A stretch of 7,600 bases of DNA, taken from positions 1-7,600 of the forward strand of contig CABUVB010000085.1 of NCBI GenBank assembly GCA_902494815.1, written 5' to 3'. Source of the DNA: an uncultured Collinsella sp. GTDB lineage: Bacteria > Actinomycetota > Coriobacteriia > Coriobacteriales > Coriobacteriaceae. Made by a program: the position numbers and the translations under genes. Below the pieces are notes generated by a model, which saw only the letters and a program-made list of their open reading frames with translations, searched no databases and was not told the origin of the DNA. Below are positions 1-6,399 of this stretch, one piece after another (position 1 is the stretch's first letter; each line of letters opens with the position of its first letter).

Positions 1-659
1 AACGGGGACGGCGCGTGACCGGCTTGGATATACGTCGCCAGCCCCTCAGTCGCCTCGGCCATATAGGGACTATGGAATGCACCCGACACCGCGACTTTCA
101 TAGCGCGGCCACCAGCCTCTTTTACCAGGACGTCGAGGGCCCGCAACGCCTCGGGCGCTCCGGCCACAACCGTCTGCTGGGGACTGTTGTAGTTGACCGG
201 CCAACAGTCCTCGCCTGCCTGTTTTGCCAGGCCCTCAACTTGCGCCGCATCGAGCTTGATGACGGCGCGCATGCCGCCCGGATGGCGCTCGGCAGCCGCG
301 GCCATCAGCGCCGCGCGCTCGCACACGAGCTCAAAACCCGTTCGCGTATCGAACGCCCCCGCAAAGGTGAGCGCGGCGACCTCGCCCAGCGAGAATCCCG
401 CACAGGCGGCAGGCACCACGCTGCGCTCGCGCAGGGCGACAGCGACAGCCAAGTCGTGCACGAACACGCAAGGCTGCGTGTCCTCGGTCTGTGAGAGCTC
501 CTCCTTGGAGGCGCTCCGGCACTGCTCGCTGGTCCCCGGGCGCACCTCGTCGGCAATGGCGAACACCTCGGCAGCCACCGGTGACGCTTCGATGAGGTCG
601 ACGCCCATCGCGGGATGCTGGGCACCCTGACCGGCAAACAAAAACGCTACGCCACCCAT
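1..659 (-). CDS. fabD: Malonyl-CoA:ACP transacylase FabD, C-terminus cut off by window edge
   Basis: Transfers the malonyl group from CoA to acyl carrier protein, supplying the extender unit for cytosolic type II fatty acid synthesis. I translated this frame by hand from the ATG at 659. It is open for 219 codons to the window edge, about 70% of a usual protein of roughly 310 residues. Visible family features are the N-terminal FAGQGAQ (8-14), the nucleophile elbow GFSLGE with Ser90, the conserved Arg115, NYNSP (156-160), and SGAFHSP with the catalytic His196. The elbow usually reads GHSLGEY or GLSLGEY, so Phe89 and Val94 are small departures. The ATG lies inside the last codons of fabK (ATGGGTGGCGTAG), a 13-base overlap that suggests translational coupling. 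The missing end and further fab/acc genes should lie to the left of the window. Confidence 0.95.
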   Translation of the reverse strand, partial: MGGVAFLFAGQGAQHPAMGVDLIEASPVAAEVFAIADEVRPGTSEQCRSASKEELSQTEDTQPCVFVHDLAVAVALRERSVVPAACAGFSLGEVAALTFAGAFDTRTGFELVCERAALMAAAAERHPGGMRAVIKLDAAQVEGLAKQAGEDCWPVNYNSPQQTVVAGAPEALRALDVLVKEAGGRAMKVAVSGAFHSPYMAEATEGLATYIQAGHAPSP

Positions 660-1591
660 GCGGACGCACCCTTCAGGACATGCTCGGCGCCATCGACCAG
701 ATCGTCGACGATTTCGCGTGCGCTCTGGCGTTCGTTGACCATGCCAGCAATCTGTCCGCACAAATACGAACCCTCTTCGTAATTACCGTCCTTTGCGGCT
801 TTACGAAGCGCGCCCGTGCCCATGGCCCCAAGCTCCTCGGGGCTTGCGCCCGCCGCCTCGTTCTTGGCATACGCGTTGGTGAAGGGGCTCTTGAGGGCGC
901 GAACCGGATGTCCCGTCGAGCGACCGGTCGCACGCGTCGACGTGTCGCCCGCCTTGAGCACCAGCTCTTTGTACTGTTCGGATACGGTGCACTCGTTTGC
1001 GACCAGAAAGCGTGTTCCCACCTGGACGCCGGCAGCGCCGAGCATAAAAGCGGCCGCCACGCCGCGGCCATCGGCGATGCCGCCAGCCGCAACCACGGGA
1101 ATATCGACCGCATCGACAACCTGCGGGACAAGTGCCATCGTCGAGGTCTCGCCAATATGGCCGCCTGATTCGGTGCCCTCGGCAACCACGGCAGTGGCTC
1201 CGCGACGCGCCACGAGACGCGCCAGCGCCACCGAAGCCACGACGGGAATAACCTTGATGCCCGCCTCGTTCCACGCCTTCATGTACTTGGTGGGATTGCC
1301 GGCGCCGGTCACCACAACGGGCACCCGCTCATCAATCACCACTTGTGCGACCTCGTCGACAAACGGGCTCATGAGCATAACGTTGACGCCAAAGGGCTTA
1401 TCCGTCTTGGCGCGCAGCTCGTGAATCTGATCGCGCAGCCAGTTTGCGTCGGCATTCATGGCCGCGATAATGCCTAAGCCGCCTGCCTCGGACACGGCAG
1501 ATGCCAACGAGGCGTCGGCAATCCAGGCCATGCCACCCTGGAACACGGGCTTTTCGATGCCGAGCAAATCGCAGAGAGGAGACTTGAGCAT
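647..1591 (-). CDS. fabK: Enoyl-ACP reductase II (FMN-dependent) FabK
   Basis: Reduces trans-2-enoyl-ACP to acyl-ACP, the last step of each elongation cycle, using FMN and a nicotinamide cofactor. It is unrelated in fold to FabI and belongs to the nitronate monooxygenase/FabK TIM-barrel family. With the ATG start it is 314 residues, against about 320 for the streptococcal enzyme. Seen motifs: FQGGMAW (18-24 region), GLGIIAA (38-44), EGTESGGHIG (138-147) with His145 at the position of the catalytic histidine of pneumococcal FabK, the phosphate-binding GGIADGRG (170-177), and GVQVGTRF (188-195). The ATG at 1591 is preferred because GGAG at 1603-1600 sits 8 bases upstream. An in-frame GTG at 1594 directly before it is the alternative. 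The start follows the acpP stop by two bases. 2-nitropropane dioxygenase is the main alternative label, but the fab context and the SGGHIG motif favour FabK. Confidence 0.95.
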   Translation of the reverse strand: MLKSPLCDLLGIEKPVFQGGMAWIADASLASAVSEAGGLGIIAAMNADANWLRDQIHELRAKTDKPFGVNVMLMSPFVDEVAQVVIDERVPVVVTGAGNPTKYMKAWNEAGIKVIPVVASVALARLVARRGATAVVAEGTESGGHIGETSTMALVPQVVDAVDIPVVAAGGIADGRGVAAAFMLGAAGVQVGTRFLVANECTVSEQYKELVLKAGDTSTRATGRSTGHPVRALKSPFTNAYAKNEAAGASPEELGAMGTGALRKAAKDGNYEEGSYLCGQIAGMVNERQSAREIVDDLVDGAEHVLKGASAWVA

Positions 1592-1593
1592 CA

Positions 1594-1830
1594 CTACTTC
1601 TCCAATGCCGCCTCGACCGTATCGACGAACTCGCCGACCGTCTTGGGGTTCTCCTCGGTATCGAGCTGGATGCCAAACTCGTCCTCGACGGCGACGAGGA
1701 TCTCGACGGTGCCCAGGCTGTCGAGACCAATCTCCTCGAGCGTGGACTCGGGCTTCATCTCGACATCATCAAGGCCGGCGGTCTCGCGGATAACGTCGCA
1801 AACGCGCTCGAAGGTCTTCTGATCTGCCAT
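1594..1830 (-). CDS. acpP: Acyl carrier protein
   Basis: Small acidic carrier that holds growing acyl chains on a 4'-phosphopantetheine arm and shuttles them between the Fab enzymes. The protein is 78 residues, the normal size. The attachment site GLDSLG is at 35-40, with Ser38 receiving the prosthetic group after holo-ACP synthase action. Around it are the usual acidic helix II (TVEILVAVEDEFG) and a C-terminal helix ending in LEK. The ATG at 1830 is chosen because AAAGGAG lies about 7 bases upstream (1837-1843). A longer open frame begins at 1869 but carries a basic, non-ACP leader and no ribosome binding site. The gene lies 52 bases after fabH and its TAG nearly abuts the fabK start, so it belongs in the same transcript. 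Confidence 0.97.
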   Translation of the reverse strand: MADQKTFERVCDVIRETAGLDDVEMKPESTLEEIGLDSLGTVEILVAVEDEFGIQLDTEENPKTVGEFVDTVEAALEK

Positions 1831-1850
1831 GGTAGTTCTCCTTTGTTTGT

Positions 1851-1861
1851 GCCCCAGGGGC
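1851..1861 (-). other. Short hairpin between fabH and acpP
   Basis: The 52-base gap between fabH and acpP contains GCCCCAGGGGC (plus-strand reading). This can fold as a 4-bp G+C stem with a 3-base loop, about 20 bases before the acpP start codon. On the minus (coding) strand no T-run follows, so it is not a good intrinsic terminator. It could mark an RNA processing or stability site that lets acpP be made at a different level from fabH. It is short enough to be chance. Confidence 0.3.
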
Positions 1862-1882
1862 GTTTTCATTTCCTATGTGCAA

Positions 1883-2842
1883 CTACTTCCAGCGAAGTAG
1901 ATAGCCACCTACATCCAAGCCGGCGCCAAATCCGACCAGGGCGATGGTGTCGCCCGCGTGCAGCGCGCCGGTATTTGCCAGTCGATCGAGAGCAAGCGGA
2001 ATACAGGCGCTCGAGATGTTGCCGGTTTCACGCAACGTTCGGACCACACGGTCGTCCGGCACACCTAAGCGCTTGACCGCCTGGCTCAAGATTCGTTCGT
2101 TAGCCTGATGGAATACAAAGTGGTCGATGTCCTCGACCGCGATGCCCGCGTCGCAGGCGAGCTTGTTGATCGTGTCGCAGATGGCATTGACGCCAAACTT
2201 GAAGACGCGACGGCCGTTCATGGAAAGCACGCTTTCGCCATCTGCGGAGGCCTTAAACGGCGAGGTGCCGACCAGTCCGGGAACGCGCAACGTCTCGACG
2301 TCGGGCGCTGTCGAAAGCTCAACGGCAAGAGGATTGTCTCCCCCAGCCCCTATGACCGCAGCACCCGCGCCATCGCCAAAGAGCACGCACGTGGCACGGT
2401 CGGTCCAATCGAGCGCGCGCGTCATCTGCTCGGCGGCAACGACCAGCACGTGCTTGGCGCGACCGCGGGCGATATAGCCCTCGGCGACATCGAGCGCAAA
2501 TACGAAGCCGGCACAAGCCGCCGAAACGTCGAAGGCAGGACATGTGGCACCCAGGCGCTCAGCAACGGCGCACGCTTCGGCGGGAACGAGATGATCGCCC
2601 GTCGTCGTCGAGCAGACGATAAGATCTAGCTGGCTCGCATCGATTCCGGACGTCTGCAGCGCTTGCTCGCTTGCTGCCACGGCAAGGTCGTCGAGTGACT
2701 CGGTGGTGCAGACGTGGCGGCTCTTGATACCGGTGCGGGTAAAAATCCACTCATCCGAGGTATCCAGGAACTCGGACAGTTCGTCGTTGGAAACGCTGCG
2801 CTCGGGAAGTGCCGAGCCCGTTCCCAGTATCGTGAAACCCAT
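1883..2842 (-). CDS. fabH: 3-oxoacyl-ACP synthase III FabH
   Basis: Condenses an acyl-CoA primer with malonyl-ACP to start fatty acid synthesis in the cytosol. The 319-residue length is typical. The catalytic triad is visible: Cys110 in VSAACAGF, His245 in FHQANERI, and Asn275 in TGNISSA, close to the Escherichia coli positions 112, 244 and 274. The N-terminal ILGTGSALPE, the DEWIFTRTGIKSR segment (30-42) and the central LFGDGAGA (154-161) are also typical. The C-terminal glycine loop reads GFGAGLDVGG (304-313) where many FabH proteins have GFGGGxxWG, a mild variation. The start is the ATG at 2842, preceded by AAAGGAGG (2849-2856) with a 6-base spacer. A GTG immediately before it is an alternative by one codon. 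It is the first gene of the fab operon. Whether it prefers acetyl-CoA or branched primers cannot be read from sequence alone. Confidence 0.97.
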   Translation of the reverse strand: MGFTILGTGSALPERSVSNDELSEFLDTSDEWIFTRTGIKSRHVCTTESLDDLAVAASEQALQTSGIDASQLDLIVCSTTTGDHLVPAEACAVAERLGATCPAFDVSAACAGFVFALDVAEGYIARGRAKHVLVVAAEQMTRALDWTDRATCVLFGDGAGAAVIGAGGDNPLAVELSTAPDVETLRVPGLVGTSPFKASADGESVLSMNGRRVFKFGVNAICDTINKLACDAGIAVEDIDHFVFHQANERILSQAVKRLGVPDDRVVRTLRETGNISSACIPLALDRLANTGALHAGDTIALVGFGAGLDVGGYLLRWK

Positions 2843-2858
2843 CACTAACCTCCTTTGA

Positions 2859-2877
2859 GTTGTTGACGTGTTTACAT
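2859..2877 (+). repeat. Operator-like direct repeat, copy 1 (fabH leader)
   Basis: GTTGTTGACGTGTTTACAT is identical at 18 of 19 bases to a second copy exactly 48 bases to the right, in the same orientation. This copy lies just upstream of the fabH ribosome binding site, in the probable untranslated leader of the fab operon. Its core TGTTGACGTGTTTACA (2861-2876) is a weak palindrome, with 5 of 8 base pairs matched. A bound protein here would block transcription of the fab operon after initiation. The binding protein is not identified. Confidence 0.6.
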
Positions 2878-2887
2878 CGACCAAGAG

Positions 2888-2903
2888 AGGATAGCGCATT
2901 TTA
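2888..2903 (-). promoter_or_regulatory. Candidate -10 region of the fab operon promoter
   Basis: Read on the minus strand, TAAAAT (2903-2898) and TATCCT (2893-2888) are both plausible -10 hexamers about 45-60 bases before fabH. TATCCT is the same hexamer used in the rpsL promoter of this window. Neither has a convincing TTGACA-like -35 at 16-18 bases. For TAAAAT that -35 space would fall in repeat copy 2. The promoter is therefore weak, activator-dependent, or only roughly placed. Confidence 0.35.
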
Positions 2904-2906
2904 GTC

Positions 2907-2925
2907 GTTGTTGACGTGTTAACAT
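2907..2925 (+). repeat. Operator-like direct repeat, copy 2 (between divergent promoters)
   Basis: GTTGTTGACGTGTTAACAT is the second copy of the 19-bp element. Its core TGTTGACGTGTTAACA (2909-2924) is an imperfect palindrome with 6 of 8 pairs matched, the kind of site bound by a dimeric helix-turn-helix regulator. It sits between a minus-strand TAAAAT (2898-2903) facing fabH and a plus-strand TAAAAT (2925-2930) facing birA, so one bound dimer could affect both directions. BirA itself lacks a DNA-binding domain here and is unlikely to be the ligand-bound repressor. Confidence 0.6.
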
Positions 2926-2930
2926 AAAAT
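2925..2930 (+). promoter_or_regulatory. Candidate -10 hexamer for birA
   Basis: TAAAAT matches the sigma-70 -10 consensus at 5 of 6 bases and lies about 90 bases before the birA start. No good -35 is present at 16-18 bases. A TTGACG inside the upstream repeat (2911-2916) is too close for this hexamer, and its own properly spaced -10 would be the poor CCAAAT. The assignment is tentative. Confidence 0.3.
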
Positions 2931-3000
2931 TGTCCAAATGCGACAAAGGCTTCACATTGTGTCTGTCTCTCGACACCCTTGCGTTATTCACTTATTCATG

Positions 3001-3007
3001 AAGGAGG
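3001..3007 (+). promoter_or_regulatory. Ribosome binding site deciding the birA start
   Basis: AAGGAGG is a near-perfect anti-16S match, 11 bases before the ATG at 3019. The in-frame upstream ATGs at 2938 and 2998 have no such signal; the one at 2998 directly abuts the AAGGAGG. This site therefore selects the shorter protein. Confidence 0.75.
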
Positions 3008-3018
3008 TAGCAGCCGTT

Positions 3019-3795
3019 ATGGATGCCCAATTAACGATAGTCGACGTAACCGGATCGACCAACGATGACCTGCTCGAAGCAGGAAAACAGGGAGCGCCGC
3101 ACGGCACAGGACTTGCCGCCCGGGCTCAGACAGCAGGACGCGGGCGGCGCGGCCACAAGTGGGATTCAACCGCCGGCAATCTATTGCTTTCGATTGTCCT
3201 GCGTCCATGCGTTAATCCTGCAAAGTACTCTGGTCTTGCCGCCATCAGCGGCTTAGCGGTGCTCGAGGCGCTCGAAAAGCAGGGTCTTGCAAACGAGATT
3301 GGCCTCAAATGGCCCAACGACCTGGTCGCGAGAGGACGCAAGCTCGGCGGCATTCTGGTCGAGGCCGCACGCGATAACGAAGGCAGCCCCTTTGCAGTCT
3401 GTGGCATTGGCGTCAATGTGAACTATGTGCCTTCGGAGATTCCCGATGGCGGCCTGGCGGCAATTGGCCTCTCAGACCTCAACGAGAATGTTCCCGCCGT
3501 CGATGTGCTACTCAAGGAGGTCCATCACGCCGTCGTGAACGCTGTAGACACATGGGCGGAACGCCTCAACGCCATGGAAGAAAACGCCGGACCGCTCACG
3601 CCCGTCCACGACGAATATATCGCTCACCTCAATTGGATCGGAGAGCGCGTTACCGCCCGTTCCCCTGCCGGTGACGAGCTGGCACGCGGCATCTTTAAAA
3701 CCGTCGATGCCTTTGGTCGCGCATGTATCGAAACGGAAGGCGGCTTGCGATCCTTCCATTTTGAGGAGGCATCGCTGCGCCTCATGGGTAAATAA
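3019..3795 (+). CDS. birA: Biotin-[acetyl-CoA-carboxylase] ligase, group I (no DNA-binding domain)
   Basis: Activates biotin with ATP and joins it to a lysine of biotin carrier proteins, chiefly the AccB subunit of acetyl-CoA carboxylase, in the cytosol. The 258-residue protein starts directly with the catalytic domain: GSTND (12-16), the biotin and nucleotide loop AGRGRRGHKW (39-48), KWPNDL (97-102), the KLGGILVE strand (108-115) and GIGVNVN (129-135). A small SH3-like C-terminal domain follows from about residue 210. The N-terminal winged helix of bifunctional BirA repressors is absent, so it should not regulate transcription. It stands alone on the plus strand, divergent from fabH. This links cofactor attachment on acetyl-CoA carboxylase with the fatty acid genes that consume its malonyl-CoA product. 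Confidence 0.95.
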   Translation: MDAQLTIVDVTGSTNDDLLEAGKQGAPHGTGLAARAQTAGRGRRGHKWDSTAGNLLLSIVLRPCVNPAKYSGLAAISGLAVLEALEKQGLANEIGLKWPNDLVARGRKLGGILVEAARDNEGSPFAVCGIGVNVNYVPSEIPDGGLAAIGLSDLNENVPAVDVLLKEVHHAVVNAVDTWAERLNAMEENAGPLTPVHDEYIAHLNWIGERVTARSPAGDELARGIFKTVDAFGRACIETEGGLRSFHFEEASLRLMGK

Positions 3796-3849
3796 GGCGC
3801 CACAGCCACCTATTCGGCTGCATTACCCGGGCCCCCAAGGCCATCATTC

Positions 3850-3890
3850 AAAACAAAAGAGCCCCGCTACCGTAATGGCAGCGGGGCTCT
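3850..3890 (-). terminator. Intrinsic terminator after rpsJ (convergent with birA)
   Basis: AGAGCCCCGCT (3858-3868) pairs perfectly with AGCGGGGCTCT (3880-3890), an 11-bp G+C-rich stem with an 11-base loop that can add two more C-G pairs. On the minus strand the stem is followed by TTTGTTTTG, a good U-tract, so it stops transcripts coming from rpsJ, 22 bases after its stop codon. On the plus strand no T-run follows, so any effect on birA transcripts would be weaker. The rest of the 116-base gap between birA and rpsJ shows only a weak 5-bp CAGCC/GGCTG hairpin just after birA. Confidence 0.9.
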
Positions 3891-3911
3891 GTAAGCTATG
3901 AGCGATATCGC

Positions 3912-4220
3912 TTAGAGCTTGATGTCGATGTCGACGCCAGCGGGAAGGTCGAGACGCATGAGCGAATCAACGGTGCCCGAGGTGGGGTCGAGGATGTCGA
4001 TGAGGCGCTTGTGGGTGCGCATCTCGAACTGCTCACGGGAGTCCTTGTTCACGTGCGGCGAGCGGATAACCGTGTACAGGTTGCGCTCGGTGGGCAGGGG
4101 GACAGGACCGGAAACGCGAGCGCCGGTCTTCTGAGCGGTCTCGACGATGAGCTTCGCGGACTGATCGACGACCTCGTGATCATAGCCCTTGAGGCGAATG
4201 CGGATCTTCTGGGTAGCCAA
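3912..4220 (-). CDS. rpsJ: 30S ribosomal protein S10
   Basis: Small-subunit protein of the 30S head that also acts in transcription antitermination as NusE. At 102 residues it is full length. It begins MATQKIRIRLKGYDHEV, and contains the family signature region RSPHVNKDSREQFEMRTHKR (53-72) and a normal C-terminus ending DIDIKL. The initiation codon is TTG at 4220, supported by GGAGG (4231-4227) with a 6-base spacer and by the lack of an earlier in-frame start. It lies 60 bases after fusA, with no tuf gene between. A strong terminator follows, so rplC and the rest of the usual S10 operon are not co-transcribed from here. Confidence 0.98.
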   Translation of the reverse strand: MATQKIRIRLKGYDHEVVDQSAKLIVETAQKTGARVSGPVPLPTERNLYTVIRSPHVNKDSREQFEMRTHKRLIDILDPTSGTVDSLMRLDLPAGVDIDIKL

Positions 4221-4238
4221 CTTAAACCTCCAAAGAGT

Positions 4239-4255
4239 GCGAGAGATGTTCTCGC
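4239..4255 (-). other. Hairpin between fusA and rpsJ
   Basis: GCGAGA (4239-4244) and TCTCGC (4250-4255) form a 6-bp stem with a 5-base loop in the 60-base fusA-rpsJ gap, just before the rpsJ ribosome binding site. No T-run follows on the coding strand, so it is not a clear terminator. It may be a processing or translational control structure, or chance. Confidence 0.4.
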
Positions 4256-4280
4256 GGATTACGTAACAGGGAGCTCGAAC

Positions 4281-6380
4281 TTAGGCGTTCTTGCTCATGA
4301 CCTCGTCCACGATGGACTTGGGCGCGGGCTCATAAGAGTCGAACTGCATCGTGTAGGATGCACGGCCCTGGGTCTGGGAGCGAAGGTCGGTAGCGTAACC
4401 GAACATCTCGCCCAGCGGCACCTTGGCACGGATGAGCTTGCTGTTCTTGCGATCCTCCATGCCCTCGATCTTGCCGCGGCGACCGGAGAGGTTGCCCATA
4501 ACGTCGCCCATGTACTGCTCGGGGGTCTCGACCTCGACAGCCATGATCGGCTCGAGCAGCTGCGGATCGGACTTCTTGAGGGCGTCCTTGATAGCCATAG
4601 AACCGGCGATCTTGAAGGCGGCCTCGGAGGAGTCGACCTCGTGGTAAGAACCGTCGAACAGGGTGACCTTAACGTCGAGGACCGGGAAGCCGGCGATAAC
4701 ACCGGTGTTCAGGGCCTCCTGGATGCCCTTGTCAATGGACGGGATGTACTCCTTGGGCACGACGCCGCCGACGATAGCGTTGACGAACTCGTAGCCGAAG
4801 CCCTCCTCCATCTTCTCGAGCTTGATGACGGCGTGGCCGTACTGACCGCGGCCGCCGGACTGACGGACGAACTTGCCCTCAGCCTTCTCGACGTCGTGAC
4901 CAGCGGTCTCGCGGTAGGCAACCTGGGGCTTACCAACGTTAGCGTCAACCTTGAACTCGCGGAGCAGACGGTCGACGATGATCTCGAGGTGCAGCTCGCC
5001 CATGCCGGCGATGATGGTCTGGCCGGTCTCGTGGTTGGTGGACACCTGGAAGGTCGGGTCCTCCTCGGCGAGCTTGGTCAGAGCCAGGGACATCTTGTCC
5101 TGCTCGGCCTTGGTCTTGGGCTCGATGGCAACGTCGATAACGGGCTTAGCGAACTCGATCTTCTCGAGGACGATCTCCTTGCCCTCTTCGCACAGGGTGT
5201 CACCGGTGGTGGAGTTCTTGAAGCCGACGCAAGCGACGATGTCGCCGGCGGCAGCGTCGTCACGGTCGATACGCTCGGCGGCGTTCATCTCGAGGATGCG
5301 GCCGAGGCGCTCGCGCTGACCGTTGGAAGCGTTGACAACGTAGGAGCCGGACTCGGCGCGGCCGGAGTAAACGCGGACGTAGGTGAGCTTACCGACGAAC
5401 GGGTCGGTCATGATCTTGAAGACCAGGCCGGAGAAGGGCTCGTCGAAGGAAGGATGACGCTGGATCTCCTCGCCGGTGTCCGGATCGGTACCGGTGACGG
5501 CCTCAACGTCAAGCGGGCTGGGCAGGTAGTCGACGACAGCGTCGAGCAGCTCCTGAACGCCCTTGTTCTTGTAGGCGGAACCCACGAAGACGAGGTTGAG
5601 CTCGTTGGCCAGAACGCCCTTGCGCAGAGCAGCCTTGAGCTCCTCGACGGTGAAGTCCTCCTCCATGAGGATCTTCTCCATGAGCTCGTCGTCAAAGCTG
5701 GCAGCAGCGTCGAGGAGCTCCTCGCGCTTGGTGGCAGCGATGTCGGCGAACTCAGCCGGGATCTCGTCCATCGGCTCGGGGTAGGTCATGCCCTTGTCGT
5801 CGGCCTTGAAGTCCCATGCAGTCATGGTGACCAGGTCGATGACGCCCCAGAAGTTGTCCTCGGCGCCCATCGGGACCTGAGCGGCCACGGCGTTAGCGTC
5901 GAGACGATCCTTCATGGTCTCGATAGCGTTGAAGAAGTCAGCGCCCACGCGGTCATACTTGTTGATGAAGGCGATGCGGGGGACGTTGAAGGTAGAAGCC
6001 TGACGCCAAACGGTCTCAGACTGGGGCTGAACGCCGGCAACGGCGTCGAAGACGGCGACAGCGCCATCGAGGACGCGCAGGCAGCGCTCGACCTCGGCGG
6101 TGAAGTCAACGTGGCCCGGGGTGTCGATGATCTGGATGCGGTAGTCGGTACCGTCCTTCTTCCAGAAGCACGTGGTAGCAGCGGAGGTAATGGTTACGCC
6201 GCGCTCCTGCTCCTGAACCATCCAGTCCATGGTGGCAGCGCCCTCATGGACCTCACCGATCTTGTGGGTCTTACCGGTGTAGTAAAGAATACGCTCGGTC
6301 GTGGTGGTCTTACCGGCATCGATGTGAGCCATGATGCCGATGTTACGGGTATCGGAAAGCTTGTACTTAGGCTTAGCCAT
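4281..6380 (-). CDS. fusA: Translation elongation factor G
   Basis: GTPase that moves tRNA and mRNA through the ribosome after peptide bond formation and, with RRF, recycles ribosomes. The 699 residues are full length. GTP-binding motifs are AHIDAGKTTTTE (18-29), the switch I region RGVTITSAAT (60-69), DTPGHVDF (86-93), NKYD (140-143) and GSAYKNKG (267-274). Domains II to V follow to a C-terminus of DEVMSKNA. NKYD in place of the common NKMD is a conservative change. The ATG at 6380 has an AAGGAA-type ribosome binding site and lies 19 bases after rpsG, so the two are surely co-transcribed. Codon use is strongly biased: there are no TTA, CTA or TCA codons in the gene, which leaves a 795-codon open frame on the opposite strand that I regard as an artefact. 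Confidence 0.99.
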   Translation of the reverse strand: MAKPKYKLSDTRNIGIMAHIDAGKTTTTERILYYTGKTHKIGEVHEGAATMDWMVQEQERGVTITSAATTCFWKKDGTDYRIQIIDTPGHVDFTAEVERCLRVLDGAVAVFDAVAGVQPQSETVWRQASTFNVPRIAFINKYDRVGADFFNAIETMKDRLDANAVAAQVPMGAEDNFWGVIDLVTMTAWDFKADDKGMTYPEPMDEIPAEFADIAATKREELLDAAASFDDELMEKILMEEDFTVEELKAALRKGVLANELNLVFVGSAYKNKGVQELLDAVVDYLPSPLDVEAVTGTDPDTGEEIQRHPSFDEPFSGLVFKIMTDPFVGKLTYVRVYSGRAESGSYVVNASNGQRERLGRILEMNAAERIDRDDAAAGDIVACVGFKNSTTGDTLCEEGKEIVLEKIEFAKPVIDVAIEPKTKAEQDKMSLALTKLAEEDPTFQVSTNHETGQTIIAGMGELHLEIIVDRLLREFKVDANVGKPQVAYRETAGHDVEKAEGKFVRQSGGRGQYGHAVIKLEKMEEGFGYEFVNAIVGGVVPKEYIPSIDKGIQEALNTGVIAGFPVLDVKVTLFDGSYHEVDSSEAAFKIAGSMAIKDALKKSDPQLLEPIMAVEVETPEQYMGDVMGNLSGRRGKIEGMEDRKNSKLIRAKVPLGEMFGYATDLRSQTQGRASYTMQFDSYEPAPKSIVDEVMSKNA

Positions 6381-6399
6381 GTTAGTTCCTTACCTTAAC

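Noticed and set aside
15..1424. Plus-strand frames opposite fabD and fabK
   Set aside because: They are Arg/Ala-rich shadows of two confidently recognised minus-strand genes.
2861..2924. Classical BirA biotin operator
   Set aside because: Those sites have TTGTAAAC-like half-sites separated by about 15 bases. Here the half-sites are nearly adjacent, and this BirA lacks a DNA-binding domain.
2938..3018. 27-residue N-terminal extension of BirA
   Set aside because: No ribosome binding site precedes the ATG at 2938, the extension resembles no domain, and AAGGAGG points to the ATG at 3019. It is also far too short to be the helix-turn-helix domain of bifunctional BirA.
4011..6398. Long plus-strand open frame opposite fusA as a real protein gene
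   Set aside because: It mirrors fusA codon by codon, has a repetitive Leu/Val/Gly/Asp composition, and shows no recognisable domain. fusA and rpsJ on the other strand are certain.
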